Positions 48,901 to 60,480 are shown, counted from the first letter of the stretch. The stretch is 64,000 nt of DNA from Elmis aenea (GCA_947652605.1 OX393579.1:50040970-50104969); one strand, 5' to 3'. The notes: generated by a model from the letters alone, not told the origin. Numbers and translations: made by a program.

Positions 48901-49320
48901 AAAAATAGTTATTTGCGTAACAATACCGGAAAGTGGTACTTTACTGGGCGAGTAGACAGTTTTGGGACGAGCCGTAGGCGAGTCCTGAAAGCATACGAGT
49001 CCAGTAAAGACACTTTACGGGTATTTTACGTACAATATTTTTCGCGTCCACCTACTGACACCAAAATCACTATCGTCACCATCTATAATCAAACAATAAC
49101 TTAACGAACTACAGGTGACAACTCGCTTGGTGGTGTAATGACGCTTGTTTGACAGCGCAAATCAACAAAACAACTCATCACCATGGCAACCAGCTACCGG
49201 ACTAGGCTTGTTATAAGAACCATGGCAACCAGTTACTTTCTGGCCTAGGCCAGTAAAGACGTCTTTTCCAGCCTAAAAATCGATTGGTAACAACTGATTT
49301 TTTTGGCCGGACGTTTTTAG
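48901..49320. repeat. Inverted repeat R2, left arm
   Basis: Starts near AATAGTTATTTGCGTAACAA, then CCGGAAAGTGGTACTTTACT, TTTTGGGACGAGCC, CACCAAAATCACTATCGTC, CTTGGTGGTGTAATGACGC, GGCAACCAG and TGGCCTAGGCC. The reverse complement of this order is found at 53160-53570. Read on the minus strand it begins an open frame MDGDDSDFGVS, which is also present in the other arm. Confidence 0.85.
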
Positions 49321-49559
49321 TAACTAATGCATCTAGCAAAAAGTAATAAGTTCTTTCCCCTAACTATTCAGTATTTTGCCAAGAGATAATAACTCTATAA
49401 TAGGCGTCTTGAATAAAACTGAAGTTCGATGGGGCCAAGTCTGGCCAGTGGAGCATTTTGAAGCCAATTAATTAATTTTAGCCAACCCAAGACATGTGAC
49501 ATGGCGCATTATCCTCTTGAAACAGATTTTTTTCCCGCTAAAGCAGGCCTTTTTTCACG

Positions 49560-49900
49560 AATTTTTCGGTACAGCTGTTTTTCGCAGCTTAGTTTTTGTT
49601 TCTTGCGGTCCATCCAATCATCTGTTGTGAGGCCTTTACTTTCCATTGCTTCTTCCACCTCGTTTTTCCATGTTCTTCTTTGGTCTTCCCTTCTTTCTGC
49701 GATTTGGTGTATGCCACTTTAGTTTTTTTACTTGGCCATCGTGTATCATTCATTCTTTGGACATGTCCGTACCATTTCAATCTTTATTATATCAATATCA
49801 ATTCCCATTTTTCTTCTAATTTCAATGTTCCTTGGCCCATCCATTCCTAGTCAGTCCACAACATCTTCTCAAATATTTAGTTCATTTCCATCGCCTGTAT
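49560..49900 (-). mobile_element. Non-LTR retrotransposon tail, decayed
   Basis: Minus-strand translation gives MKWYGHVQRMNDTRWPSK, then a Lys/Arg-rich stretch with W..Q.K..ASQQMIGWTARNK, the usual endonuclease-independent tail of RTE/L1-type reverse transcriptases. Upstream on the same strand RRKMGIDIDIIKIEM continues the frame. Confidence 0.65.
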
Positions 49901-49974
49901 CTGAGAAGCGTCCTTTTTATTAATTATGCATAGCTGGATTAGCTGGGACCCATAAATAGCAAATATGAAAGGTG

Positions 49975-51190
49975 AAACCAAAAACAACCAGTTAAATGTC
50001 AATGCCAGTTACCATTTGTCTCATAATACAGCTCTAAGTATATTCGCTCAGCTTCTACACAGTTTTTATGACAAAGAACGTAGCATCTTAACATGTTAAA
50101 CTTTTCGTTATTTGTAAAAGTAGCCATAATTATAAAATTCAGGGGTTTGGAGCAGTCCAATTTTTTAATTGCTCCGCTCCAATCTGCCTGCTCCAGCTCT
50201 GCTCCAAATATTAATAAAATAAGTTTTTTGATTAAAAAATTGGTTTTTTAAAACAGAGCTTTGATTTTATCGGATATGTGTAAATGTGTGGGTCAAAAAT
50301 TACAATATTTGACCCTGACAAACAAGTTAAGTTAAATAATTGTTGGTAAGAACAAATTATTAATCTTCAAACGTTAAAACAACGGAAAAAAGTTTTTGTT
50401 TTTTAATTGTACTTAAGAAACTGGAGCAGCGGAGCAATCAAAATTATTTGCTCCGGACTCCGCTCCTGCTCCGGGCAAAAACCCATTGCTCCACTGCTCT
50501 GTGCTCCAGCTCCGTGCTCCGCTCCAAACCCCTGATAAAAACTACTACAAAGACTATCTATCGAATTACACAACCATGTTATAACATTTTAATAAATGAT
50601 AGCGCAGACAAATGGTAACTGTCATTTGACATTTAATTATTTGTTTTTTGTTTCCTTTTTCATAGATAGCTTGATAAGTGTTTGGTAAAATACGAAATTT
50701 CTTGATTTTTTGAGTTGTTTATAAAAATAGATACCTATAGCAAGTAATATCTCATTAGAAAGAGAAAAAAAGCTCATTCAGCTATTTTCAAGCCAACTTG
50801 ACGGCCCATTAGAAAAAATGAAATTAAGGGTAATATCTTAAAAGTGGCAAGAGATAAAAAAAATCTAAAATTATAATTACATTCTACACAAAAAAAGTAC
50901 CTCAAGAAAGTACTATATATGTTATCAAATTCCCTTCTACCCGTAGGTGTAGGGATCACCTCAAGAAAGTAAAAATAAAATTGATCTAATGATTAGGACA
51001 AAACAGTTATCTGAGAAAAAAGAATTTTCAAATTTTTTTGCTACAACTTCTGAAGTAAGAGGAAATTGTACTTTTAAAAATTGATTGTGGATCCTCTTGT
51101 GCTTAAGAATAATTCATCTAATTTAAGCTAACCTATATCTCTTTTAATAAACGAGATTCCTATGCTGGAAATGTTATCTGGGACACCCTG
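49975..51190. mobile_element. Family 1 foldback element, left end truncated
   Basis: The right end ..GGAAATGTTATCTGGGACACCCTG (end part) at 51190 is followed by TA. The centre is interrupted by a hAT MITE at 50140-50534. The sequence on both sides of that insertion matches the loop region of 12692-14203. Confidence 0.8.
50140..50534. mobile_element. GCTCC-rich hAT-type MITE, copy 1, nested in a foldback loop
   Basis: Begins CAGGGGTTTGGAGCAGTCCA and ends GCTCCAAACCCCTG. It contains many GCTCC/GGAGC pairs near both ends and an AT-rich middle. The flanks ATAAAATT and ATAAAAAC are similar, consistent with a decayed target duplication. The same element recurs at 52141. Confidence 0.85.
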
Positions 51191-52140
51191 TATATATATA
51201 TATTTTTTAAATAAAAAAGTGATTGCGTTCAACATGCAGACTGAACAACGCTATAATATGAAAGTTAATTATTCTATGACAAATAGAGTACGTAATTACC
51301 AATATTATTAGATTCAATCTGAAATTGCGTTGAAATAATGTAATTCCAACTTGGCCGCGATTAATCGCGCCACTACAGCGTGAACATTGCAACACATCGA
51401 AACGGATCAACGCTGTTTAATGCAAAGTCACAGCTCGTGAAAGCGACCAAAAAACGACCAGCTACCGATTTCATAAGAACATTTTCGATATTCAGCTGGT
51501 TTAAACAATTTTTTTTCACGACTCGTTCATTGTTAATTATCGTGAGCTTTGATTAGTTTTTATTAGGCACGAGAAAATGAGATTTCCCAGGAAGTCGTTT
51601 TTATCTCGAAGGAGAAAGTTATGATTGAAGTATTTTTTGCATGATTTTATTTGCATATTGACGCCGCGTTACACGGTATTATCCATGCGAATGTTAAGTT
51701 TTTATTTGTAATTATAATACTTTTATTATATTTTTATAGCAGCCGTGGATTTAATCTTCAAGTAAATTATTTAAGCGTTAGTTTCACTTACGTTATTGTT
51801 TAATTATTAATTTTAATGAAAGCAGGTGAACAATAAACGCATGAGTTAAAAAATCACTTATCTTATTTGTAAGAAGAATGAATCTTCGTGAAGAATAACT
51901 CGATTAGTTTTGAAACTGTTGTCGCTTTGTCGGTAGATTTCTTTTATAATTATTTATTCACATGCAGCTTTCGTAGCAACGAAATCATTGGCAAAGACTA
52001 GAACTTTGGTGAAGAAACACATTTGATACGCTAAATTAAATCAGACACCCAATGAAGGCTTGTGGAATATTCGTATAACTCAAAAAGTTTAATAGATTTG
52101 TATGAAGTTACGACTTTAAAAAAATAATATTAGTTTTTCC
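51191..52140 (+). other. Presumed slingshot intron, nothing recognised
   Basis: Unique-looking sequence, no exon found. Confidence 0.35.
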
Positions 52141-52577
52141 CAGGGGTTTGGAGCAGTCTAATTTTTTAATTGCTCCGCTCCAGCTCCGCTCCGGCATCTA
52201 AATGCCTGCTCCAGCTCCGCTCCAGCTCCAGCTCCGCTCCGTGCTCCAAATATTGTTAACATTAAAAAAAAAAGGTTTTTGATAAAAAAGAATGTTTTTA
52301 AAAATAAAGTTTTAATTGTATCGGATATGTAGAAGTTGGTCAAAAATAACAATATTTGGCCCTAACAAACAAGTGAAGTTAAATAAATGTTTGAAAAAAC
52401 AGATTATTGATCTTCAAACGTTGAAAAAAGGGGAAAACAAGTAGGTTTTTTTTAAATTTTACATAATAAAGTGGAGCAGTGGAGCAATCAAAATTATTTG
52501 CTCCGGGCTCCGCTGCTGCTCCGGGCAAAAACCCATTGCTCCACTGCTCCAGCTCCGAGCTCCGCTCCAAACCCCTG
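52141..52577. mobile_element. GCTCC-rich hAT-type MITE, copy 2
   Basis: Begins CAGGGGTTTGGAGCAGTCTA and ends GCTCCAAACCCCTG. The flanks GTTTTTCC and CTTTTTCC match at 7 of 8 bases. It is clearly the same family as 50140-50534. Confidence 0.88.
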
Positions 52578-52639
52578 CTTTTTCCACAGTATTGTTTTAT
52601 TGTGTTGGAATGGGTACGTACACTGCATTAAAAACTCGC

Positions 52640-52815
52640 GTCTTCGTTTCTTTTGATATCTCCTTACTTATCAATCATTTATTAGTGGCGTAGTAAAATT
52701 TCGTCGCTGCCGCTATTCTATTATTCAGATCTTCCTCCAATTTACCATTATCTGCAATTATTGTTTCTAAATATTTAAAATTCGCTACCTGCTCTATCCT
52801 TTTTTGGTCTGGCAT
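52640..52815 (-). mobile_element. Non-LTR reverse transcriptase fragment
   Basis: Minus strand: PDQKRIEQVANFKYLETII, ADNGKLEEDLNNRIAAATKF and, after a stop, LISKEISKETKTRVFNAVY. It aligns well with the fragment at 90-260 on the + strand, so the two belong to one family. It lies inside the R2 inverted pair. Confidence 0.7.
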
Positions 52816-53159
52816 AAATGTGTATTTTGTTTATAAAAACAAAAAATTATTAACAAATACGCTACGAACTTATGCAGCTAATAGTCTAAATTCTGTTTGA
52901 TTTTAGTGTTAAAATCTGGGAATATCGAAATTCATATTTCATTAGGCGAATCACTTTCATATTTTAAATGTCTTGGTGGCAATTCAGTCAGGAATTTTGC
53001 TAAAGTCGCTTTACAGTATGTCCTAAATTTGTAATACTCAATGAATATTGATTGCCAATATTTTAGCACGGAAATCCGCCGTTTCTTAGTGCATACGTCG
53101 TTTAGTTTTTCTATATCCTTATAGATTTTGAAACAATATAATAAACATTAAATTGTTTT

Positions 53160-53570
53160 TTTCTGCGTCCGTCCAAAAAATCAGCTGTTTCCGATCAATT
53201 TTTACGCTGGAAAATACGTCTTTACTGGTTGCCATGGTAATGAGTTGTCTTTACCGGCCTAGGCCGGAAAGTAGCTGGTTGCCATTGTGATGAGTTGTTT
53301 TGTTGGTTTGCCGTGTCAAACAAGCGTCATTATACCACCAAGCGAGTTTTCACCTGTAGTTTGTTAAGTTATTGTTTGATTATGGATGGTGACGATAGTT
53401 ATTTTGGTGTCAGTGGCGGACCCAGAAAAAATATTGCACGTTACATACCCGTTAAGTGTCTTTACTGGACTAGTATGCTTTCAGGACTCGCCTACGGCTC
53501 GTCCCAAAACTGCCAACTCGACCAGTAAAGTACCACTTTCCGGTCTTGTTAAACAATAACTATTGTTAAA
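53160..53570. repeat. Inverted repeat R2, right arm
   Basis: Reverse complement of the left arm at 48901-49320. Includes GGCCTAGGCCGG, TGGTTGCCATTGTGATGAG, AAGCGTCATTATACCACCAA and GGCTCGTCCCAAAACTG, and ends ..CAATAACTATTG. The + strand carries an open frame from ATG at 53382 (MDGDDSYFGVSGG...SGLAYGSSQNCQLDQ) that is interrupted in the other arm. Confidence 0.85.
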
Positions 53571-54529
53571 CAATTGAAATACTCCTTATTTAGTATAAAC
53601 ATACACAACACATCTTTTAAATTTTCTAGATTACATTTTGCGTTTAGGATTATATCAACTGTTTAGTTAACGTTTTAACGTGGTTTCGATAAAATACATC
53701 TACTGCTTGATATTGTAGCGAAAAGTTAAGATTACGAAGTAAATTAATAATCCTAATAAAAATAATCTAATGGACGGTATAAATTCACACAGACAGCTAA
53801 TTTATTCATTTGTATCTAAGTCCTTGTAATACCAGAAATATTATATAATTATAGTGTAATTCGCTGATAATTACATATGAAAATCTCAACACTTCCATTA
53901 AGCGTGTGTTACGAAACATGGGGAAAAAGCACAGAGCATAATCGTTAAGTAAGAGATACATTATAATTTAAAACAACAGAGAGTCGTTAACCTCGAGCTA
54001 AAATGTGCAATGCTTGCGCTCGTGATATGTTTTCCATCCATCAAGTGCATCTTTGCACATGGGTTGGTTAGGCAATCGAACAAACTTCGTCATTCACCCG
54101 TTCATTTATCAAGCTTAAGCAATTTCCCCACGTTCGCTTTGATTTAAAGTCATGCTTTAACCAGTAAGTGGGATTCGCTGGATTAAATTATCCTGTTTAG
54201 CCATGGAACAATCGGAAAGAGACGTTCGCGTTTTTTTTATAAAGATCAAAACTTGCAGGTTGCAACAGCTAAGAATAAAAAATGATCTTAAGACGACAAG
54301 TTAAAGACTTAAATATTTGCGATTATCAACGCTAAGTACTTAATAAAAACATTTCCTCACACAAAGTGTATATTTCAACATGCAGAACATTGGGATCTTG
54401 GATAGAAGGATGGTTAAATTAGCAAAGAAGTGTGTTTTTACGTGCTTAGAAAAAATGTGAACTAAAAAGAATAGATAAATATTGTGCCAAGTTTCTGAAA
54501 GAAACATCCTGAACAACTATAGTTTTTTA
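53571..54529 (+). other. Presumed slingshot intron, nothing recognised
   Basis: No exon, RNA or repeat recognised. Confidence 0.35.
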
Positions 54530-54848
54530 AAGGATAATATCTCAAAAATGGAAAGTGATAAAAAAAATCTAAAATAATTGTTACATTCTAATTCAAAAAA
54601 GTATTATACGTCGAGAACGTACAAATAAAATTGATCCAATGACTAAGACAAAAAAGTTAAAAGAGAAAAAATAAATTCAACATTTTCATACTTTTTGCTA
54701 TAACATCTGAAGTACGAAGAATTTTGTTCTTTTAAAAATTGATTGTGGCTCGTCTCATACTTGGGAATGATTCATCTAATTTAAGCAAAACTGTATCTCT
54801 TATAATAAGCGAGATTCCCATGCTGGAAATGTAATCTGGAACACCCTG
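54530..54848. mobile_element. Right half of a family 1 foldback element
   Basis: Follows the right arm of 12692-14203 (CTTATAATAAGCGAGATTCC) and ends ATGTAATCTGGAACACCCTG with TA outside. No left arm. Confidence 0.8.
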
Positions 54849-56035
54849 TATATTAAAAATATGACGAGTAACATCGTAGGTTATCAGCTTGGGTTGAATT
54901 ATTAACCTTTGAGTTCACTAGGAAATTAGTATGAACCTCTCTCTATGCGTCGTACTTTTTTTGTTGTTGTGAAAGTTCAACGAACAAATGCAAATATATT
55001 TGCTGAAACGTAACAGTTATGTAATTATATGGCCAATATTAAATGTATTTTCCACATTATAATTTTAAATACCGTCTTGTAATCATGCTCTTCCCGTATA
55101 TAAGTTGTGTTACTTAACGATAATCGGAAGACTGTGCGCGCACACGATGGGGGAGCACGTGTGTACCATTTAACTAATGCATTATACATGCAGCACAGCT
55201 GATATCTGTTTTATCATAGTCATTTGAATCGAGAGGTAGTAAATGGCGGGCCAACGCAGTCCCAAGCACATCTGCACGAGCCCACAACTTATTAATATCG
55301 CAATTGCATAAGTTCAATAACCTGCACAAGATATTACTTACAACTTACTAGCAAACTGTGACCCATCTCGTTGGATTTTGAACAGGAAAAAAACTGAACA
55401 AAAACCGGCGATATTGTGGCTTTAAAATGATTTATTAAACAATGATGTACACTGTATATAAGGGTTACACATGCATTCATTAAAATGTATGTTAGTTAAT
55501 ATGAATACGTAATCTATTTCTGATAGTATTTAAGTGTGTCGAAAATACAATGTGTTTCAGAGATCGACTATAGGTTTGTTGCAGCAGACGATCTTGTACT
55601 CATTCATGAACTAATATAACCTTTCTTATGCGAGTCAACTATAGACTAATAAACGTACCTATTGGTGCTTGCCGTAACGCTTTAACGACATGGCTAACTG
55701 TAAATGACATTTGTGTCTATTGGGGTATAGAAATTCACGCATCGCAAGTGTTATATTAAAAAACCAGTAATACATGGGGCTGGGAGGGCGATGCATAGCT
55801 ACCAGAGCTCACGTTAGTTATGAACAGCGCATGCGTGTAAAAATCCCAGCGCTAGTTTTTGCCTTCGTTCACGTACTGTTTATACCGTCCACAAACTAAT
55901 TCATGAACTGAATGGATAACTGCTGGAACAGCTGACTAACCGTCCGATGAACTATCAGGGATTGTGCTGGAACGCGATATTGATACTACGCAAACGCTGA
56001 TAGATAGTCCATCGGATTGTGTGGTTCACATGTGT
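54849..56035 (+). other. Presumed slingshot intron, nothing recognised
   Basis: Unique-looking sequence with moderate GC; no coding exon or known repeat. Confidence 0.35.
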
Positions 56036-56039
56036 GTTT

Positions 56040-56290
56040 CGCTAGCGCGGCAGACTGCTATGGGAGGGGGGATTGACCCCCCTCTTCAGCCGTTAGAGGT
56101 ACAAGATAGTGGGTAAGGATGTGGATAGTCAAGGATAGGTGGAAGTACTACCACAGCATTTGCCTTAACTGTAGAGGAAACCACCTGAAACATCTACAAT
56201 TACAGTCGGCCCTGGGATTCGAACCCATGACCTCCCGATTGCAAGTTAAGATTGTTAACACAACCAGCCACCGAGCTCGGTCCATAGAAT
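56040..56290 (-). mobile_element. tRNA-derived SINE
   Basis: On the minus strand from about 56285 the sequence starts with a tRNA-like head: A-box-like GGTGGCTGGTTGTG (56274-56261) and a perfect B box GGTTCGAATCC (56225-56215). The body follows with CAGGTGGTTTCCTC and GGCAAATGCTG, a block common in insect SINEs. The clover leaf is too degraded for a working tRNA. The exact 3' end is not defined. Confidence 0.7.
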
Positions 56291-56362
56291 GTATTTAGCT
56301 TTGCTGGAAGAACAAACCTCATTTAGTTTGATTGAGAAATTTCGTTAACTAACTTTATGATA

Positions 56363-56503
56363 CCAGGTGATTCAGTTTTGACTGTCGAACCCCTATATCT
56401 TTGTTATTTTAAGAGAAAACTCCCTGTAAACCTTACATTTACTGGGGTTTCCTCTTAAAATATCACAGTTATAGGGGTGCGACAGTCAATCTGAATCACC
56501 CGG
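56363..56503. mobile_element. Small foldback MITE with TA duplication
   Basis: CCAGGTGATTCAG at 56363 pairs with CTGAATCACCCGG to 56503. Inner blocks also pair: GACTGTCGAACCCCTATA and TATAGGGGTGCGACAGTC. TA lies on both sides. 141 bases. Confidence 0.85.
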
Positions 56504-57220
56504 TATATTTTTAAACAGCGGAAAAATCTTACAAGTACATAAAAAAGGAAATATGAAATGGTTAAATGGTTTTAAATGTCTTAGCCCTTCTATTGTGGGT
56601 CGGGTCTATGTGACCCTATAAACGTTTTAATTGTTTATGACTGCTTTTCCGTTTATAATATAATTAAAAACTTTTTTTACTTTTATTTCTGAACATTATT
56701 AAACATTCTGGATAGGTTCATCTTCTGATTATGTTCATTTTGTATGCCGATTCATATTTGTTACATTAATTGTGTGACTACGACCCGTATGTGGAAAAAC
56801 GCATTCGATATGTGGCTTGTATGTTACAATATGTTCGCTTACGAAGAATAGAACACAAAAGAAGGGTGCTTAAATTAAATGATGTTTTGTTTTGGTTATG
56901 CAATCGTTTTAATTCGCCACATTGCCCCTATAAAACAATATAGATATAATTATGTCGATAATAATAAAAACGATAGCTACCCGAAATCCGCGAGCGGCGT
57001 TCGGTAGGTACTTGATATGTATTCGAGATTCTAGGAGATGAATGTTTTGGGCGCGCCAGGGACGGAGCAGGAGGGGGTAAAGTGAAAAAATTTGTAAGCG
57101 TCCTATACCTAGATCTCGCCAACGGGCGACGATTAAGAAAAACTGACCCCGGTACTCGAAGATTAATGCGACTGCGACAAAAAAGTTCCATTGGGCCATC
57201 CCTCCAAAACGTACAGGGAC
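56504..57220 (+). other. Presumed slingshot intron, nothing recognised
   Basis: No exon recognised. GC rises after 56980 towards the repeat cluster that follows. Confidence 0.35.
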
Positions 57221-57720
57221 GGATTCAGAGGGGGGGTCCCAAAACCACATTTTTCGACGATTTTACCCACCTGACGAAGAGCACGTGTTACTTTCGGAAA
57301 CTTTTGTGACGGGTAAACTTGACCGACCATGGGACCCTCCCGACTGCACAACCGGGTTTCGGTTGATGACGTTTCGACGCCGAAAATCGGTCTCGAATGT
57401 CGAAATTGTCGAGAAAGATGTGACCATAATCTTTAATGGGACTGTCTTGGCTGCCTGGTTTCGGCCGGAGGCCGAAACCTTGCCAGTATCCAGCGTCTGC
57501 AAGCGACTTCAAGTTTTCGGCCGAAGGCCGAAAACCCGCCTGTACCCAGCGCATGTTTTCGGCCGAAGGCCGGAAACATGCCAGTGTCCAGCTTATATTT
57601 TTTAATAGGACTGTCACGGTTGCCTGGTTTCGGCCGAAGGCCGAAACCTTGCTAGTATCCAACTCTTACACCCTGTTTCGGCCAAATGTCGACAACGATT
57701 CGGCTTTACCGTAATTCCAA
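57221..57720. repeat. Repeat cluster with four TTTCGGCCGAAGGCCGAAA hairpins
   Basis: Near-perfect palindromic hairpins lie at 57459-57477, 57514-57534, 57555-57577 and 57628-57646. Related spacers lie between them (CCTTGCCAGTATCCAGC, CGCCTGTACCCAGC, CATGCCAGTGTCCAGC, CCTTGCTAGTATCCAAC). The first and last are preceded by a GGGACTGTC..GGCTGCCTGG / AGGACTGTC..GGTTGCCTGG block. It begins with a GGACGGATTCAGAGGGGGG stretch like a hAT end. Long open frames on both strands here are a side effect of the GC-rich repeats. Confidence 0.75.
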
Positions 57721-58090
57721 AACGGTTCGAGCTACAGACATGCGGTTTTAACTACTATGTAGGTGTTGTCGAGAGGAATTTTTTAATACAAAGTTTCGAA
57801 CTTTTTGGACCATCTTCAGGTTAAAATTAACTTCATTTATAACTGGAAAACCGTTGCAGATAGAAATGTGCGGTTTTCGCCATTGCAATGCTACTTTTAA
57901 GCCAAGTTACATTTTATAACGTTTCTAATTAGGTTGACCCATCTTCAGGGCTACAATTTCGTATATCGAGAACGGGTAGAGATAGAAACGTGCGGTTTTC
58001 GTAGTTTATTAACTGTTATCGAGTAGACGAATAAGATTTTGGAGTTTCCAATGTTTCGTCACTTTTAAGACCATCATCAATTTCTACGCG
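57720..58090 (-). repeat. ~128-bp tandem array with hammerhead-like cores
   Basis: Three degenerate units repeat at about 128-base spacing. On the + strand TGCGGTTTT is at 57741, 57869 and 57991; CATCTTCAG (third: CATCATCAA) at 57811, 57940 and 58072; GTTTC at 57793, 57921 and 58053. On the minus strand each unit reads CTGAAGATGG..GAAAC (third TTGATGATGG..GTGACGAAACATT), like the core blocks of the Penelope-type motif at 22948-22981. Helix II pairing is poor in units 1 and 2, fair in unit 3. Confidence 0.55.
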
Positions 58091-59402
58091 CCGCGTTCTT
58101 TCTACGCGCACCGTTCTTTTTACTTTGAGCGTTCTTTCTACGTTTATTCAAGTAATTCTTTGAGCGTTCTTTCTACGCACACAATAATTTTCAAACAATC
58201 TTATACAACTTGTAATAACCTAAACTGGAAATAAATTAAATAAAACTTGCCTTTAGTACTTACAGCAAACTGTACCAAAACCTTAAATAAAGTCTGAATA
58301 TAAGTGCACAATAATTATTAATCAACTGAGTTAGAAACAACGTCTATTTCATGCTGTAAACAATTCCTGTTACATGAAATAATTTAACGTAAACATAAAA
58401 CGCGCTTTGTGTATCTACATATCAACAAACTTACAGACAACTATTGCTCGTGGCATTGAACTTCGAATAAATTCCGGTTGATTTAGCATGCATTACACCG
58501 TTCGCGAATTTAATAGCAGAATATCCAGACAACCGACCACATGCATACATGCAGTAAAACAAATACAAACAAAAGCCATTAAGTTAAGTCAACTTAAGGC
58601 GCGGATGCACTTAAGTGAATCAATTTACAACACACTACACGAAATTACAGTGTCCTTTACGATTATTTCTATTCCGGACGTATCTAAATTTACCTCGCAC
58701 TATAAACATTTCGTTACGATATCGAACAGTAGTCTTATTTTATGGAAACTATGTTAAAACGTAAACTAAATAGCTGACACAATCGTAAATACGTAACGAC
58801 ACAAGATGGAATCTAGAAAATGTAAAAGATTTACAGCGTGCGTTTATATTGAATAACGGACATTTTAGTTGAGTAAGTAATATGCTTCGCAAACAAAATA
58901 TTAAAGATTTTGTTGTAAAACGAACATGATGGAATCTAAAACGTTTAAATGAGGTTTATGTTAATTTTAAATACAAATCATTTTAATTGTTTTTAAGGTA
59001 ACCATTTTGTAAATAATAAAAATTAACTTTCATGTTCCAAAACATAAAACGATATAAAAACTGTACGAGAAATATACAAAAGGCAACGGATTTCCGTGCC
59101 AGAATGTTGTCACTAATCAAAACGCAAGTGAATGTTAAAAATATGAATTACCAATACCTTTACTATTATTTGGAATAAGGTTGTCTAAATTGCACAATCT
59201 CCTTAATCACACTGACTTGATATTGGATTTACAGCATCTACATTTTGTAGCGGTCATTTGTGAACATCTTAAAACGTTAAGCCAATTATTATCATTAAAG
59301 GTTTGTACATACAAATAAATAAAAATTAAACATGAAGTTCAGCCTAGTAGTGTTCATTGTGTGGAAAAAAATAATAAAACCAAAGTGTATGAAGGTGGCA
59401 AG
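58091..59402 (+). other. Presumed slingshot intron; short GCGTTCTTTCTACG repeats
   Basis: CGTTCTTTCTACGC-type motifs repeat four times between 58090 and 58175. The rest is unique-looking with no exon recognised. Confidence 0.4.
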
Positions 59403-59877
59403 TAGGGGTGGGCGATATCCAAATTTCGATATCGAATATCGATATCGAAATTATATCGATATATATCGATATATCGATATATCGACATATCGATATATCG
59501 ACATATCGATATATCGGAATATCGATATATCGATATATATCGACATATCGAAATTGCGAAATAAAAGCGGCGCGAAGCTAAAAAAAAGTCGGTAAAAAAG
59601 TGAAAAAGAGACTGGTGGCCTAAAAAAAAAAAAAAGCTTCTCGCCCTTAAAATATCGATATGTCGGAATGTCGGAATATCGATATTCCGATATATTGATA
59701 TATCGATATTCCGATATATCGATATTCCGATACATCGATATTCCGATATATCGATATTCCGATATATCGATATATCGATATTCCGATATATCGATATATC
59801 GATATCCGATATTTCGATATATCGATATCAAAATTATATCGATATTTATCGATATATCGATATATCGCCCACCCCTA
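59403..59877. mobile_element. hAT-type MITE made of TATCGATA repeats
   Basis: Begins TAGGGGTGGGCGATAT and ends ATATCGCCCACCCCTA, with perfect 8-base target duplications GTGGCAAG (59395-59402 and 59878-59885). Both halves are filled with ATCGATAT-type repeats around a short non-repeat centre (59560-59650), so the element can fold on itself. The long Ile/Tyr/Asp/Ser open frames on both strands are translations of this repeat, not proteins. Confidence 0.92.
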
Positions 59878-60089
59878 GTGGCAAGTATAAGATAATTTGT
59901 CACAGTTTAATTAAAATTAATTTCTTGCACTTCTGTAACAATGACATTTTAAATCGAACCGCAGTAAATTGTAATTGCTGTTATGGATCGACACTTTAGA
60001 ACCAAAGTAAACGGCGAAATTTTTAATTTCTTAGATTCTACTTGTACACATCTGACCTTCCACGACGAGTAACACAATAACCGAAACAT

Positions 60090-60480
60090 TCGCAGATAAT
60101 GTCGTCATCATGGCAATGGACGAAGATCCTTTAACAGCATCCACTCATCTGCAAGACCATCTCAACATACTACAAGATTGGTCGGAAAGATGGACAGTTG
60201 ACATAAATGAAACTTATCACTACAATTTGAAAGTGGAAGTGGTCAAAAAGGTAATAAGTAACTTCGGCACTTTTATACGAAAATGAAACGTGGACACTCA
60301 CAAATAAAAATAGTAGCCGAGTGAATGCAGGTGAAATAAGATTTTTAAGAAAAATCCAAGGAAAAACCATAAAAGATAGAATCAGAAATGAAACTTATAA
60401 AGAACAATTAAAGGTAAAAATCAGTTGAAACAAAAATACAAGAAAGACAGCTGGGATGGTATACCATTTCTCTTGGACAC
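60090..60480 (+). mobile_element. Non-LTR retrotransposon fragments (jockey-like, then RTE/L1-like)
   Basis: 60099-60250 encodes VIMAMDEDPLTASTHLQDHL then NILQDWSERWTVDINE, the segment after the YADD motif in jockey-type reverse transcriptases. From 60276 the frame changes to a different element tail: YENETWTLTNKNSSRV, EIRFLRKIQGKTIKDRIRNE. The join suggests a nested or recombined pair. Confidence 0.65.

Noticed and set aside
56210..56285. Possible tRNA gene on the minus strand
   Set aside because: A and B boxes are present but the clover leaf is incomplete and a SINE body follows.
57263..57714. Several overlapping open frames of 80-124 codons
   Set aside because: Produced by GC-rich palindromic repeats; read on both strands with similar repetitive peptides.
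59451..59903. Long Ile/Tyr/Asp/Ser open frames on both strands
   Set aside because: Translation of TATCGATA simple repeats within a MITE.
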